Source: Acidilobaceae archaeon (GTDB taxonomy: Archaea; Thermoproteota; Thermoprotei_A; Sulfolobales; Acidilobaceae). Taken from it: a stretch of DNA of 11,660 nt. The stretch spans positions 1 to 11,660 of the forward strand of contig JALWGG010000135.1 of assembly GCA_027013765.1 (NCBI GenBank), read 5' to 3'. Made by a program: the position numbers and the translations under genes. Positions 1 through 6,339 of the stretch are shown piece after piece (position 1 is the stretch's first letter; each line of letters opens with the position of its first letter). The notes beneath the pieces were generated by a model that did not search any database, was not told the origin of the DNA, and worked only from the letters and a program-made list of their open reading frames with translations.

Positions 1-1042
1 TGATCTCGATCTCCCTGTCGAACCTTCCAGTCCTCCTCAGGGCCGGGTCTACGGCGTCGGGCCTGTTAGTTGCACCTATGACTATTACCCTGCCCCTCTC
101 CTTTAGTCCATCCATTAGTGTGAGCAGCTGTGCTACTACCCTCTTCTCAACCTCCCCCGTGACCTCCTCCCTCCTGGGTGCTATCGCATCTATCTCATCT
201 ATGAATATGATGCTCGGGGCATTCTGCTCCGCCTCCTCGAAGATCTCTCTAAGCCTCTGCTCACTCTCACCATAGAACTTACTCATAATCTCAGGGCCGT
301 TGATAGTGATGAAGTATGCACCTATCTCATTGGCTAGGGCCTTAGCCAGCAGTGTCTTACCCGTCCCAGGAGGACCGTATAATAGGATGCCCTTTGGAGG
401 CTCTATGCCCAAGTGCTTAAACAGCTCCGGATGCTTCATGGGCAGCTCTACTATCTCCCTTATCCTCTCCTTAGCCTCCTCCAGGTCCCCTATATCCTCC
501 CATGTAACCCGTGGGACTTTCCTAGCCCTTGCAACCTCCTCAGCCCTAACAGGCTTCTCCCTAATCTGTATCTCCGTCCTATCAGTCACAAATACCATCT
601 GTGCGGGCTGGGTAGATACAACGACCAGTGGAATCCCCTCAAATACCGGGACGATAATAGTCTCTCCACGCGTCAGCGGCTTTCTCTCCAACAGCTCCTT
701 CACGTATTCCACAAAGTCCCTGCCGAACCTGATAGGTTCTAGGGGTGCTAATACAATCTTGCTGGCTGGTTCAACCCTTTCAGCCCTCCTGACCGATACT
801 GTATCGCCTATACCGACTCTAAGCGCCGCTCTCAGGTAGCCATCGATCCTGATTATCCCAGATTCATCGCCCGGTCTTAGGGGCCATACAACTGCTATTG
901 TCTCCCCCTCGTCACTCTCTATATGAATGAAGTCTCCAGTCGACACGCCGAGCTTGGCCATGGCATCCTTTCCCAGTCTAGCTATCTTCTTACCCACATC
1001 CCGAGGGTAGGCCTCGGCTACCCTGAGTTTTATCTCACTCAT
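1..1042 (-). CDS. cdc48: Cdc48/VAT-family AAA+ ATPase, N-terminal part (truncated by window edge)
   Basis: Hexameric protein-unfolding ATPase, the archaeal relative of p97/VCP and Thermoplasma VAT, which extracts and unfolds proteins for degradation in the cytosol. The first 347 residues are present; family members are usually about 730-760 residues, so the rest of D1 and all of D2 lie beyond base 1. Residues 1-165 form the double-psi-barrel N domain. D1 starts near 178 (TWEDIGDLEEAKERI). Walker A is GPPGTGKT at 223-230, the pore loop is KFYGES at 255-260, Walker B is IIFIDE at 278-283, sensor 1 is N326, and the arginine-finger segment is RRTGR at 336-340. All catalytic residues are intact as far as visible. 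ATG at 1042 is preceded by a GGGGGTG ribosome-binding site. The gene is transcribed leftward, with its own TATA box and the candidate guide RNA upstream. Not frameshifted. Identification is secure; the symbol is a family name. Confidence 0.96.
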   Translation of the reverse strand, partial: MSEIKLRVAEAYPRDVGKKIARLGKDAMAKLGVSTGDFIHIESDEGETIAVVWPLRPGDESGIIRIDGYLRAALRVGIGDTVSVRRAERVEPASKIVLAPLEPIRFGRDFVEYVKELLERKPLTRGETIIVPVFEGIPLVVVSTQPAQMVFVTDRTEIQIREKPVRAEEVARARKVPRVTWEDIGDLEEAKERIREIVELPMKHPELFKHLGIEPPKGILLYGPPGTGKTLLAKALANEIGAYFITINGPEIMSKFYGESEQRLREIFEEAEQNAPSIIFIDEIDAIAPRREEVTGEVEKRVVAQLLTLMDGLKERGRVIVIGATNRPDAVDPALRRTGRFDREIEI

Positions 1043-1100
1043 ATCATTACACCCCCAATAGTTTGCTTCTGATACTCCATCAATATACTAGTTCTACACC

Positions 1101-1110
1101 ATTATATAAT
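1101..1110 (-). promoter_or_regulatory. TATA box of cdc48
   Basis: An AT-only block (ATTATATAAT, self-complementary) lies about 60 bases upstream of the cdc48 ATG. With the archaeal TATA-to-start distance of about 25 bases it would give a leader of roughly 35 nt carrying the GGGGGTG ribosome-binding site at about 1052-1058. Position and composition support it; no transcript data. Confidence 0.5.
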
Positions 1111-1162
1111 CTATTGGTTATGCAATAATTGAACCAAACAGTTTTTCAAATCATATTACAGT

Positions 1163-1228
1163 GGGCAGGTCAGCCCCGCGCGGTTTCTCCACAGGATAGA
1201 GACCTGCTAATCCACATCATACCTGCCC
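1163..1228 (-). ncRNA. Candidate box C/D guide sRNA (2'-O-methylation guide)
   Basis: Read on the minus strand from 1228. A 7-bp perfect terminal stem (GGGCAGG with CCTGCCC) encloses, in order: the K-turn bulge; box C ATGATGT (1220-1214; consensus RUGAUGA, 6 of 7); a 12-nt guide GGATTAGCAGGT (1213-1202); a weak D' CTCT (1201-1198); a 5-nt linker; C' GTGGAGA (1192-1186; 5 of 7); a second 12-nt guide AACCGCGCGGGG (1185-1174); and a perfect box D CTGA (1173-1170). Stem, UAU bulge, tandem G-A pairs and G-C closure fit the L7Ae kink-turn. Two 12-nt guides and about 66 nt total are typical of archaeal C/D sRNAs, which direct fibrillarin with Nop5 and L7Ae to methylate rRNA or tRNA at the base paired five nucleotides upstream of D or D'. 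Weak points are the D' box and unproven targets. The start and end could shift by a few bases. Confidence 0.72.
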
Positions 1229-1256
1229 TCTATACTATGAAGCTTGTATGTATGGA

Positions 1257-1275
1257 AATATTATATGATTTAAAC
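1257..1275. promoter_or_regulatory. Shared AT-rich promoter block: ribH (+) and the candidate guide RNA (-)
   Basis: The block contains ATATTATATGA followed by TTTAAA. For ribH it predicts a start near 1290, just ahead of the AGGAGG ribosome-binding site at 1297-1302. Read on the other strand, the same AT block lies 25-30 bases before a plausible RNA start near 1235, shortly ahead of the C/D stem. Inferred from spacing only. Confidence 0.4.
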
Positions 1276-1308
1276 CGGGCTATTGTATGATTAAATAGGA
1301 GGCTGGAA

Positions 1309-1761
1309 GTGGTTAGGCTAGGCATAGTGGTTTCAGAGTTCAACTATGACGTGACACGTATAATGCTTGAGAAAGCGCTATCACACGCGTCATTCCTGGG
1401 TGTGGAGGTAGGGATTATAGTCAAAGTGCCAGGCACATTCGACTCACCATACGCAGTCGCGGAGCTGGTTAAGAGGGGCGACATCGATGCAGTGGTAGTG
1501 CTCGGGGCCGTAGTCAAGGGCGAGACGGGGCATGACGAGGTGGTTGCACACCAGGCGGCCAGGAAGATCCTGGACCTAGGTGTTGAGCATGGAAAGCCGG
1601 TGAGCCTAGGGGTTATAGGTCCTGGAGCGTCTAGACTACAGGCAGCAGAGAGGGCAGAGGAGTATGCCGCTAGAGCTGTCGAGTCGGCGGTTAAGATGGC
1701 TAGGAGACTAGCAAGGCTGCGCGGCATAGGTGAGGGTGCCACTAGAGAGGTTGTAGAGTAG
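1309..1761 (+). CDS. ribH: 6,7-dimethyl-8-ribityllumazine synthase
   Basis: Cytosolic enzyme that condenses 5-amino-6-ribitylaminouracil with 3,4-dihydroxy-2-butanone 4-phosphate to give lumazine, the penultimate step of riboflavin synthesis. The 150-residue length is normal for the family, which assembles as pentamers or icosahedra. Visible motifs: SEFN at 9-12 (usually SRFN), VPGTFDSP at 40-47, the core GAVVKGETGHDEVV at 66-79 with the expected catalytic histidine H75, and PVSLGVIGPG at 97-106. The GTG start is chosen because AGGAGG sits 6 bases upstream and the preceding sequence is promoter. It is followed 24 bases later by GTP cyclohydrolase III, so the two are almost certainly co-transcribed. 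The Arg-to-Glu change in the first motif and the GPG ending are common in divergent archaeal versions; no catalytic loss is evident. Confidence 0.95.
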   Translation: MVRLGIVVSEFNYDVTRIMLEKALSHASFLGVEVGIIVKVPGTFDSPYAVAELVKRGDIDAVVVLGAVVKGETGHDEVVAHQAARKILDLGVEHGKPVSLGVIGPGASRLQAAERAEEYAARAVESAVKMARRLARLRGIGEGATREVVE

Positions 1762-1785
1762 TGGCTACCCAGGTGTCTGGAATTG

Positions 1786-2499
1786 ATGACGAGGCTAACG
1801 GTGATAGAATTCATAGGGTATAGGGAGTGGACTGAGAGCCTCGGCAGTGATAGAGAGTGGATGATACAGATAATACAATCAGAGATCTACGCGCTAGCCC
1901 AGAGGAGGGCCGCAGAGGTCGGCGCGCACGTTATGCCGATGAGGTATGACTACATGATGCTAATATCATCGAACGTCGATAAGAGGAGCCATGAGAAGAT
2001 ACTTGAGTCAGTTGCAGAGAATAGCCAAGTCCCGGTTAGGATGGCGAGCTCCTGCGGGGAAACCCCGATAGAGGCGGAGTTGGCCGCATGGGGTCTCCTC
2101 GCCAAGACGGGTCCGGGTGAATTGTCTTTCAGCAAGTGCAGCGAGGATGAGGGGGTTGTAGTGGCGCACCTGGATATAGATAATATAACAAGCATGACAA
2201 AGCGGATGGGGGCCGCGAAGACCTATTATATAGTTGTGGACCTGTTGCACAAGATCTCCAGGAAGGCAGAGAAATACGGCTCCATAGTCCAGTACCTGGG
2301 AGGGGATAATATACTAGCAGTACTCCCCACAAGCAATTATAGGAGTATAGTTGAGGACCTTGTCAACATAGACGATGTAAAACTTAAGGCAGGCGTCGGG
2401 TATGCACGCAATGCTAGGAGGGCCCTGACACTAGCAGCGGAGGCCCTGCACGATATAAGGAGTGGGACCCCAGCCAGGGTGATTTATAAGGGATCTTAA
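1786..2499 (+). CDS. gch3: GTP cyclohydrolase III (archaeal, FAPy-forming)
   Basis: Hydrolyses GTP to 2-amino-5-formylamino-6-ribosylamino-4(3H)-pyrimidinone 5'-phosphate, the first archaeal step toward riboflavin and coenzyme F420. The characterised relative is Methanocaldococcus MJ0145. The protein has two related ferredoxin-like cyclase halves. The second half shows AHLDIDN at 127-133 and the GGDN motif at 172-175, which bind metal and nucleotide as in GGDEF/adenylyl-cyclase folds. The open frame also allows TTG at 1783, but ATG at 1786 is preferred: the resulting N-terminus (MTRLTVIEF) matches the start of the family as I recall it, and GGTG at 1772-1775 serves as ribosome-binding site. 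Length is 237 residues. It forms an operon with ribH directly upstream, which supports the role. Intact, with no unusual features. Confidence 0.93.
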   Translation: MTRLTVIEFIGYREWTESLGSDREWMIQIIQSEIYALAQRRAAEVGAHVMPMRYDYMMLISSNVDKRSHEKILESVAENSQVPVRMASSCGETPIEAELAAWGLLAKTGPGELSFSKCSEDEGVVVAHLDIDNITSMTKRMGAAKTYYIVVDLLHKISRKAEKYGSIVQYLGGDNILAVLPTSNYRSIVEDLVNIDDVKLKAGVGYARNARRALTLAAEALHDIRSGTPARVIYKGS

Positions 2500-2543
2500 A
2501 GGCCCTAACACGTATAAATTAAATGTTTATAAGCCTCCACACC

Positions 2544-2554
2544 TTATAATATAT
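2544..2554 (+). promoter_or_regulatory. TATA box for the 77-residue gene
   Basis: TTATAATATAT lies 44-54 bases before the ATG at 2598 and would start transcription near 2575, leaving a leader of about 23 nt with GGTGAT at 2587-2592. A second TATA-like stretch (TTTATAAGCC) lies at 2526-2535. The 98-bp gap after gch3 therefore probably separates transcription units. Confidence 0.45.
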
Positions 2555-2597
2555 AGTGATCTTGGACCATGCATAATATGATGCCTGGTGATGCAGA

Positions 2598-2831
2598 ATG
2601 TCCTTAAACCTGTTCAGAGAGATCCTCTCAAGAAGAGACCCCCATGGATACTATGTAATACCAGCCGAGGATGAGGCGAAGAGCCTAGTCTTAATGCAGG
2701 GCGTCATAATAGTTGATGTTGGAGATGGTATACTTGTGAAGACTAGGAGTAGGAGCCAGGCACTAAAGATACTGAAGATGCTGTACAAGAGGAACCTGTT
2801 GAAGCTTGACGAGGTTGAGGAGAGGATCTAG
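2598..2831 (+). CDS. Small hypothetical protein (77 aa)
   Basis: I do not recognise a family. The protein is soluble, without signal peptide or membrane segment and without cysteine. It reads as a short alpha/beta unit: helix (2-12), strand pair (YYVIPAEDE, LVLMQGVIIVDVGDGILVKTRS), then a basic helix (SQALKILKMLYKRN) and an acidic tail ending EERI. The alternating hydrophobic strands around VIIVDVGDGILV suggest a small beta hairpin. The ATG is supported by GGTGAT five bases upstream and by a TATA box at a proper distance; codon use (ATA, AGG, CTA) matches the neighbours. It is probably real. It may be transcribed alone, between the riboflavin pair and the CitG-like gene. Function unknown. Confidence 0.7.
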   Translation: MSLNLFREILSRRDPHGYYVIPAEDEAKSLVLMQGVIIVDVGDGILVKTRSRSQALKILKMLYKRNLLKLDEVEERI

Positions 2832-2884
2832 GTCGTGGCCATTAATTGGTGATTATCATCTGCCCTTATTTCCCTCTCCAAGCC

Positions 2885-2895
2885 ACAATATTTTT
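2885..2895 (+). promoter_or_regulatory. TATA box placing the CitG-like gene on a leaderless mRNA
   Basis: CAATATTTTT is centred about 20-24 bases before the ATG at 2910, and no GGTG-type ribosome-binding site precedes that ATG. Both facts fit a leaderless transcript. The pyrimidine-rich run before it (CCCTTATTTCCCTCTCC, about 2862-2878) could end the preceding transcript. Confidence 0.4.
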
Positions 2896-2909
2896 GACAG
2901 GGCCCGCTA

Positions 2910-3794
2910 ATGTGTGACCCCCTAGTGATACGTATACTCGGTGCAGGTGCTAGGATCGAGCCGCTACTACATCCTAAGCCAGGTGCTGTCACCCGCATGA
3001 ATCGCCATCCCGATAAGAGCATATTCACCTATATGATTGCGTCAATACCACTAGACCTTGCCCTCTCAACGACTTGCACACGCTCCTCTGACGATTGCAC
3101 CAGCTCGATAGCGTATGGGATGAGGGCATACAGGAGCGCGTATGAGAGGCTAATACCTAAGAGGGTAAATACCTCATTAGGCACGCTACTGCTCCTACTA
3201 CCCATTGCAGCGGCTCATGGGGCTACCGGGCATAGGGATCCATGGGAGCTCGCGAGGACCTCCTCCAGGCTGGTTATCGAGTGTACTGGTAGGGATGAGG
3301 CATTGGAGTACTATAGGCTCCTCAAACTATTCAGGCCAAGGCACCTAGGCAGGTATACAGGACCCCTCCCGGACATAGATGAGGGTGTACCCGACAGCTT
3401 CACGGCAATCCTCAGAGCTAACAGCTGGGACCTAGTCCACAGAGAGATACTATCCGGGTATCCTCTAACCCTCAACGCATTAAACACTATGAGGGAGGCT
3501 AGGGGCAACCTAGAGGATAAGGCGCTGAAGGCGCTACTCCACATCCTATCAAGCCATGGCGATACGCTGATAGCAAGGAGATACGGGATGAGGGCATTCA
3601 AGAAAGCCAGGGCCGAGGCACAACATGCGCTGCTATACTCTAAAAAGGTGGGAATACGTGCTGCTCTAGAATACTTGGATTCCCTATGGAGGCCGAGGGG
3701 CTGGAACCCAGGTGCAGTACTGGATGTTATAGCGGCCTCCATAAGCCTATACATATTGTCCATGCTAGTCGAGGGGAGAGATCCCGGTCTTTAG
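2910..3794 (+). CDS. CitG/MdcB-like protein (triphosphoribosyl-dephospho-CoA synthase family)
   Basis: Family members transfer the base-exchanged ribosyl group of ATP to dephospho-CoA, making the prosthetic-group precursor of citrate or malonate lyases. The family signature is present: a substrate-loop motif HPKPGAVTR at 21-29 (bacterial form TPKPGLVD), the following helix with FTYMIAS, and a second motif RVNTSLGTLLLLLPIA at 85-100 (bacterial NTHKGA-like). The rest is alpha-helical, as in the family, and the 294-residue length is normal. No lyase subunits are seen here, and archaeal homologues of this family have no established substrate, so the name should be read as fold membership only. 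ATG 2910 is the first start after an in-frame TGA at 2895; GTG further in is possible. The 3' end overlaps the convergent RNA ligase gene by 30 bp. Confidence 0.78.
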   Translation: MCDPLVIRILGAGARIEPLLHPKPGAVTRMNRHPDKSIFTYMIASIPLDLALSTTCTRSSDDCTSSIAYGMRAYRSAYERLIPKRVNTSLGTLLLLLPIAAAHGATGHRDPWELARTSSRLVIECTGRDEALEYYRLLKLFRPRHLGRYTGPLPDIDEGVPDSFTAILRANSWDLVHREILSGYPLTLNALNTMREARGNLEDKALKALLHILSSHGDTLIARRYGMRAFKKARAEAQHALLYSKKVGIRAALEYLDSLWRPRGWNPGAVLDVIAASISLYILSMLVEGRDPGL

Positions 3795-4925
3795 TATACG
3801 CTTATAGTAGTCGGGGGTCCGTTTAGGCTTTTGGATCCTAACCTTCATCAAGCCCTCCCCTCTATCTATCGAGACTATAGTCAATGGTATCCCTAGGCTA
3901 GCCGAGTATGATAGGAAGTCTTCTAGAACCTCAGGGTCGTGGAATGTTAGTATGAATTCCTCCACGAGCTTGCCCTCATTAATATAGGTCTTGATACTCT
4001 CTATTGCAGGTACCAGTATCGCCTCCCCTAACTGTGCCGATACCCTCTTAATCTCCTCAAGGCTCCATGACTCCTCCACAGCCTTGAACATCTGCCTCAG
4101 GACCCTGGGGAATATGAATGTGTGGCCCTCATCGAAGGGATACTTCATACCCTCCCTTATGTCACGGATATTAATATAGCTGGTTGTATACTTCAGCGGC
4201 TCGACTCTATACCCTGGATCCTTCAGCACCACACCCTCTCTACCCAGCTCCTCAAGCCCCCTAACAACCTCCTCTATAGACCTCCAATCATTCTTATGGA
4301 ACCTACCATGTATCGGAACACTCTTCAAGCCATGCTTGTTGACGAGCTCTAACCTCTCTCCCACAGGGACAGGCTCGCCGCCCCTGTATAGGTCGAATAT
4401 AAAGTAGTCCCATTCGGGGGCCTCGGGGTAGTGGTACCTCGTGTAGGGATTCTCCATTCCCACGACCTCCCCCACTATGACTGGCTCGTCACCCAGCTCC
4501 TCTAGTAGCCTCTTCACCCCCTCCCTATACTTGATATTGATCTTGTGCGTCGTGTATGGACATATGAATCCACCTCGTGTCAATGCAAGTATCCTGCCAG
4601 CGAACTCCACCACGCGCACGTTATAGCCGTCCATCTTCTCCTCTACTATGACCTCATCTATAAAGTGCCTTGGGACTGCAACGGAGAGGAGTAGCACCCG
4701 TTTTATATGTGGGTATCCCTCTACAACCCTGTACTCGCCTCCACGTATTAGTACTACCGTCCCTTCATAGTGGCCAGCCACATCCCTCCTAAGCGTTATA
4801 TATCTCAGGTCCTTATACTTCATCACCCTGGTGGACTTGGATTCTAGGAGGGTCAAGGCCCTGCTCCTGCTTATGTTTAATGCTTCGGACAGTATGTCTG
4901 CTAGTTCAGGGCTCTGGGATAGCAT
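3765..4925 (-). CDS. ATP-dependent RNA ligase, archaeal Rnl3 type
   Basis: Nucleotidyltransferase that joins or circularises single-stranded RNA through an enzyme-AMP intermediate; characterised relatives are Pyrococcus Pab1020 and the Methanothermobacter enzyme, which are homodimers. All ligase motifs are visible: motif I EEKMDGYN with the AMP-accepting K97, motif Ia near 117 (RGGF), motif III VGEVVG at 151-156, motif IIIa DYFIFDLY at 173-180, motif IV EGVVLK at 230-235, and motif V PLKYTT at 243-248. The C-terminal 130 residues are the family's dimerisation and C-terminal domains. Its length of 386 residues is typical. It lies 57 bases downstream of citrate synthase on the same strand but has its own TATA-like boxes and follows a T6 run. 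With no clear ribosome-binding site and AATAATATTTA about 22 bases before the ATG, it may be leaderless. Confidence 0.93.
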   Translation of the reverse strand: MLSQSPELADILSEALNISRSRALTLLESKSTRVMKYKDLRYITLRRDVAGHYEGTVVLIRGGEYRVVEGYPHIKRVLLLSVAVPRHFIDEVIVEEKMDGYNVRVVEFAGRILALTRGGFICPYTTHKINIKYREGVKRLLEELGDEPVIVGEVVGMENPYTRYHYPEAPEWDYFIFDLYRGGEPVPVGERLELVNKHGLKSVPIHGRFHKNDWRSIEEVVRGLEELGREGVVLKDPGYRVEPLKYTTSYINIRDIREGMKYPFDEGHTFIFPRVLRQMFKAVEESWSLEEIKRVSAQLGEAILVPAIESIKTYINEGKLVEEFILTFHDPEVLEDFLSYSASLGIPLTIVSIDRGEGLMKVRIQKPKRTPDYYKRILKTGISPLD

Positions 4926-4940
4926 AAATTCTGTCCCAGT

Positions 4941-4953
4941 CTAAATATTATTC
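4941..4953 (-). promoter_or_regulatory. Probable TATA box of the RNA ligase gene
   Basis: Read on the minus strand, AATAATATTTAG is centred about 22 bases ahead of the ATG, right for leaderless transcription. A competing box TTTTTTATAAACC lies at about 4962-4974 and would give a leader of about 17 nt. I cannot decide between them. Confidence 0.35.
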
Positions 4954-4968
4954 CTTGGGAGGGTTTAT

Positions 4969-4974
4969 AAAAAA
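4969..4974 (-). terminator. T6 run after citrate synthase
   Basis: Six T residues on the minus strand, nine bases after the citrate synthase TAG. Oligo-T tracts are the usual archaeal intrinsic terminator. No hairpin precedes it. Confidence 0.45.
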
Positions 4975-4982
4975 GGTTGATG

Positions 4983-6164
4983 CTACCTCCTGCACCTCTC
5001 CTCAAGGGGCTTATACTTCAGCCCTGTGGGGCCTACATACTTCTCGGTAGGCCTTATTATCTTGTTGTTTGCAACCTGCTCCATGTAATGGCTACTCCAC
5101 CCAACAACCCTTCCCATAGCGAATATTGGAGTGTACATCGGGATCGGTATATCCATCTGGTAGTAGAGTATTGCCGTATACAGGTCTATGTTTGCAGGCA
5201 GGTTCTTCTCCTCCTTCATAACCTTCTCAGCCCTCCTGATGACCCTAAGCCACATCTCGCCATCCTTCAACTGCCTGATGTACTGGGCTGCAACGTCTGT
5301 CCTGGGGTCATGTACCTTATACACCCTGTGGCCGAACCCCATTATCTTCTCCCTGCGGGCAAGCTTCTCCCTAATGTACTCCTCCATCACATCCTCGATG
5401 TTCCTACCCTCCCTCTCAGCTCTCTCCTTAACCTCAAGGAACATTACCATAGCCTTCTCATTAGCCCCTCCATGCAAGGGTCCCTTAAGCGCCGCTATGC
5501 CCCCAGCCACGGCACTGTAAAGGTCGCTTAGCGTGCTTGCTATCACTCTCACGGTGAATGTGCTAGCGTTAAACCCATGATCCATGTACAGGACTAGTGT
5601 CGACTCGAATGCCCTAGCCTCAGTCCTACTAGGCTCCCTCCCTATGATCATGCGGAGCACGTCATAAGCATGATCCTCGCTGGGGTCAGGCCTTGGTAAT
5701 GTACCGTTCCTTGACAGATGCCAGCCAGCGGCGAAGAACACTGGCAGCTGTGCTATTATCCTAATCGCATGGTCATATATGAAGTCGGGATCATAGCTCC
5801 ACTCTGGAGCGAAGAACTGGCCTAGCAGTGATACCCCATAGATCCCATAATACATGGGGTGGGTCGCTGGCACATGCTTCAGGGCGTCCAACACCTTCTC
5901 CGGGATCTTGCCCCTCCAAGTATCTATCGCCTTCTTGATCTCCTTCAACTCCTCGTCGCAGGGCAACTCGCCTTTTAGGAATAGGTGTGCTGCCTCATAG
6001 AATGAGGCGTTTGCACCGATATCATCAATGGTGTACCCTCTGTATATCGTGTGTTCCCCCTTAGGGTCGACACCGCTTATCCTTGTCTCATCAACTACAA
6101 CGTTCACGAGCCCCTTGGGGACAATTATATAGTTACCCTCAGTCCTACACTCGACCTTGCTCAA
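4983..6164 (-). CDS. gltA: Citrate synthase (archaeal/type I dimeric form)
   Basis: Condenses acetyl-CoA with oxaloacetate to citrate at the entry of the TCA cycle. The catalytic triad is in place: H231 in GPLHGGANE (229-236), H279 in GFGHRVYK (276-283) and D327 in NIDLYTA (325-331). H196 in DHGFNAST (195-202) and R371 near the C-terminus fit the substrate-binding pocket. The 393-residue length agrees with the short thermophilic archaeal enzymes rather than the longer Gram-negative form. The start is TTG at 6164, supported by GGGGGTG eight bases upstream; no other start lies upstream in frame before the promoter. Methylcitrate synthases share these motifs, so some activity with propionyl-CoA cannot be excluded from sequence. 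Divergent from the membrane protein gene at 6340; a T6 run follows its stop. Confidence 0.95.
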   Translation of the reverse strand: MSKVECRTEGNYIIVPKGLVNVVVDETRISGVDPKGEHTIYRGYTIDDIGANASFYEAAHLFLKGELPCDEELKEIKKAIDTWRGKIPEKVLDALKHVPATHPMYYGIYGVSLLGQFFAPEWSYDPDFIYDHAIRIIAQLPVFFAAGWHLSRNGTLPRPDPSEDHAYDVLRMIIGREPSRTEARAFESTLVLYMDHGFNASTFTVRVIASTLSDLYSAVAGGIAALKGPLHGGANEKAMVMFLEVKERAEREGRNIEDVMEEYIREKLARREKIMGFGHRVYKVHDPRTDVAAQYIRQLKDGEMWLRVIRRAEKVMKEEKNLPANIDLYTAILYYQMDIPIPMYTPIFAMGRVVGWSSHYMEQVANNKIIRPTEKYVGPTGLKYKPLEERCRR

Positions 6165-6339
6165 AATACTCGCACCCCCAACCTTTTTGTTACATGTATA
6201 TATATGTGATTAAACCCTCTAATATGACTATAACTAATCATGAGTATTAACTTACACGGGAGCAACCTATTATAGTATAAATCGAATACCCTACAATTAA
6301 ATTACCTAGAGCAACCAGTTCTAGCAACGGTAAAGAGTC
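6165..6339. promoter_or_regulatory. Divergent intergenic region between gltA and the LEA14-like gene
   Basis: An AT-rich 175-bp spacer. Leftward, GTTTAATC and the alternating stretch CATATATATACATG (about 6193-6213) are candidate TATA elements for gltA. Rightward, TATAGTATAAAT (6272-6283) and CAATTAAATTA (6294-6304) are candidates for the gene at 6340, the second giving a leader of about 15-20 nt. The octamer GAGCAACC occurs twice (6260-6267 and 6309-6316). I see no RNA gene or further ORF here. Confidence 0.4.

Noticed and set aside
326..341. RRTGRF instead of the usual RRPGRF in the Cdc48 arginine-finger loop
   Set aside because: The plus-strand origin is bases 21-36. The middle position is variable in the family (Phe in p97 D1), and both arginines are kept, so it is not a defect.
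300..839. A 179-codon plus-strand open frame
   Set aside because: It is antisense to intact cdc48, whose motifs are unmistakable; the translation is low-complexity Ser/Leu typical of a shadow frame.
1163..1228. The inverted repeat as a riboswitch or terminator in the ribH leader
   Set aside because: The ribH TATA box lies downstream of it, so it would not be in the ribH transcript; FMN riboswitches are not known in archaea; the box C/D reading explains more of the sequence.
1043..1308. A tRNA or small ORF in the largest gap
   Set aside because: No acceptor stem, T-loop GTTCGA-type sequence or start with ribosome-binding site was found beyond the guide RNA and the promoters.
1344..1814. A 156-codon minus-strand frame over ribH
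   Set aside because: Antisense shadow of ribH (rich in Ser, Thr, Ala, with no motif) and without a ribosome-binding site.
2572..2597. ATGATG and GTGATG near the start of the 77-residue gene as box C elements
   Set aside because: No box D (CTGA) at a suitable distance and no closing stem; GGTGAT is explained as the ribosome-binding site.
3311..3763. A 150-codon minus-strand frame
   Set aside because: Shadow of the CitG-like gene; abuts the RNA ligase end only by chance.
4977..5531. A 184-codon plus-strand frame over the citrate synthase gene
   Set aside because: Complement of a conserved catalytic region; the Pro/Leu/His-rich product matches nothing.
6260..6316. Direct repeat GAGCAACC (two copies 49 bp apart, plus a shorter AGCAAC at 6323)
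   Set aside because: Too short to separate from chance in an AT-rich spacer; no palindrome or link to a promoter position.
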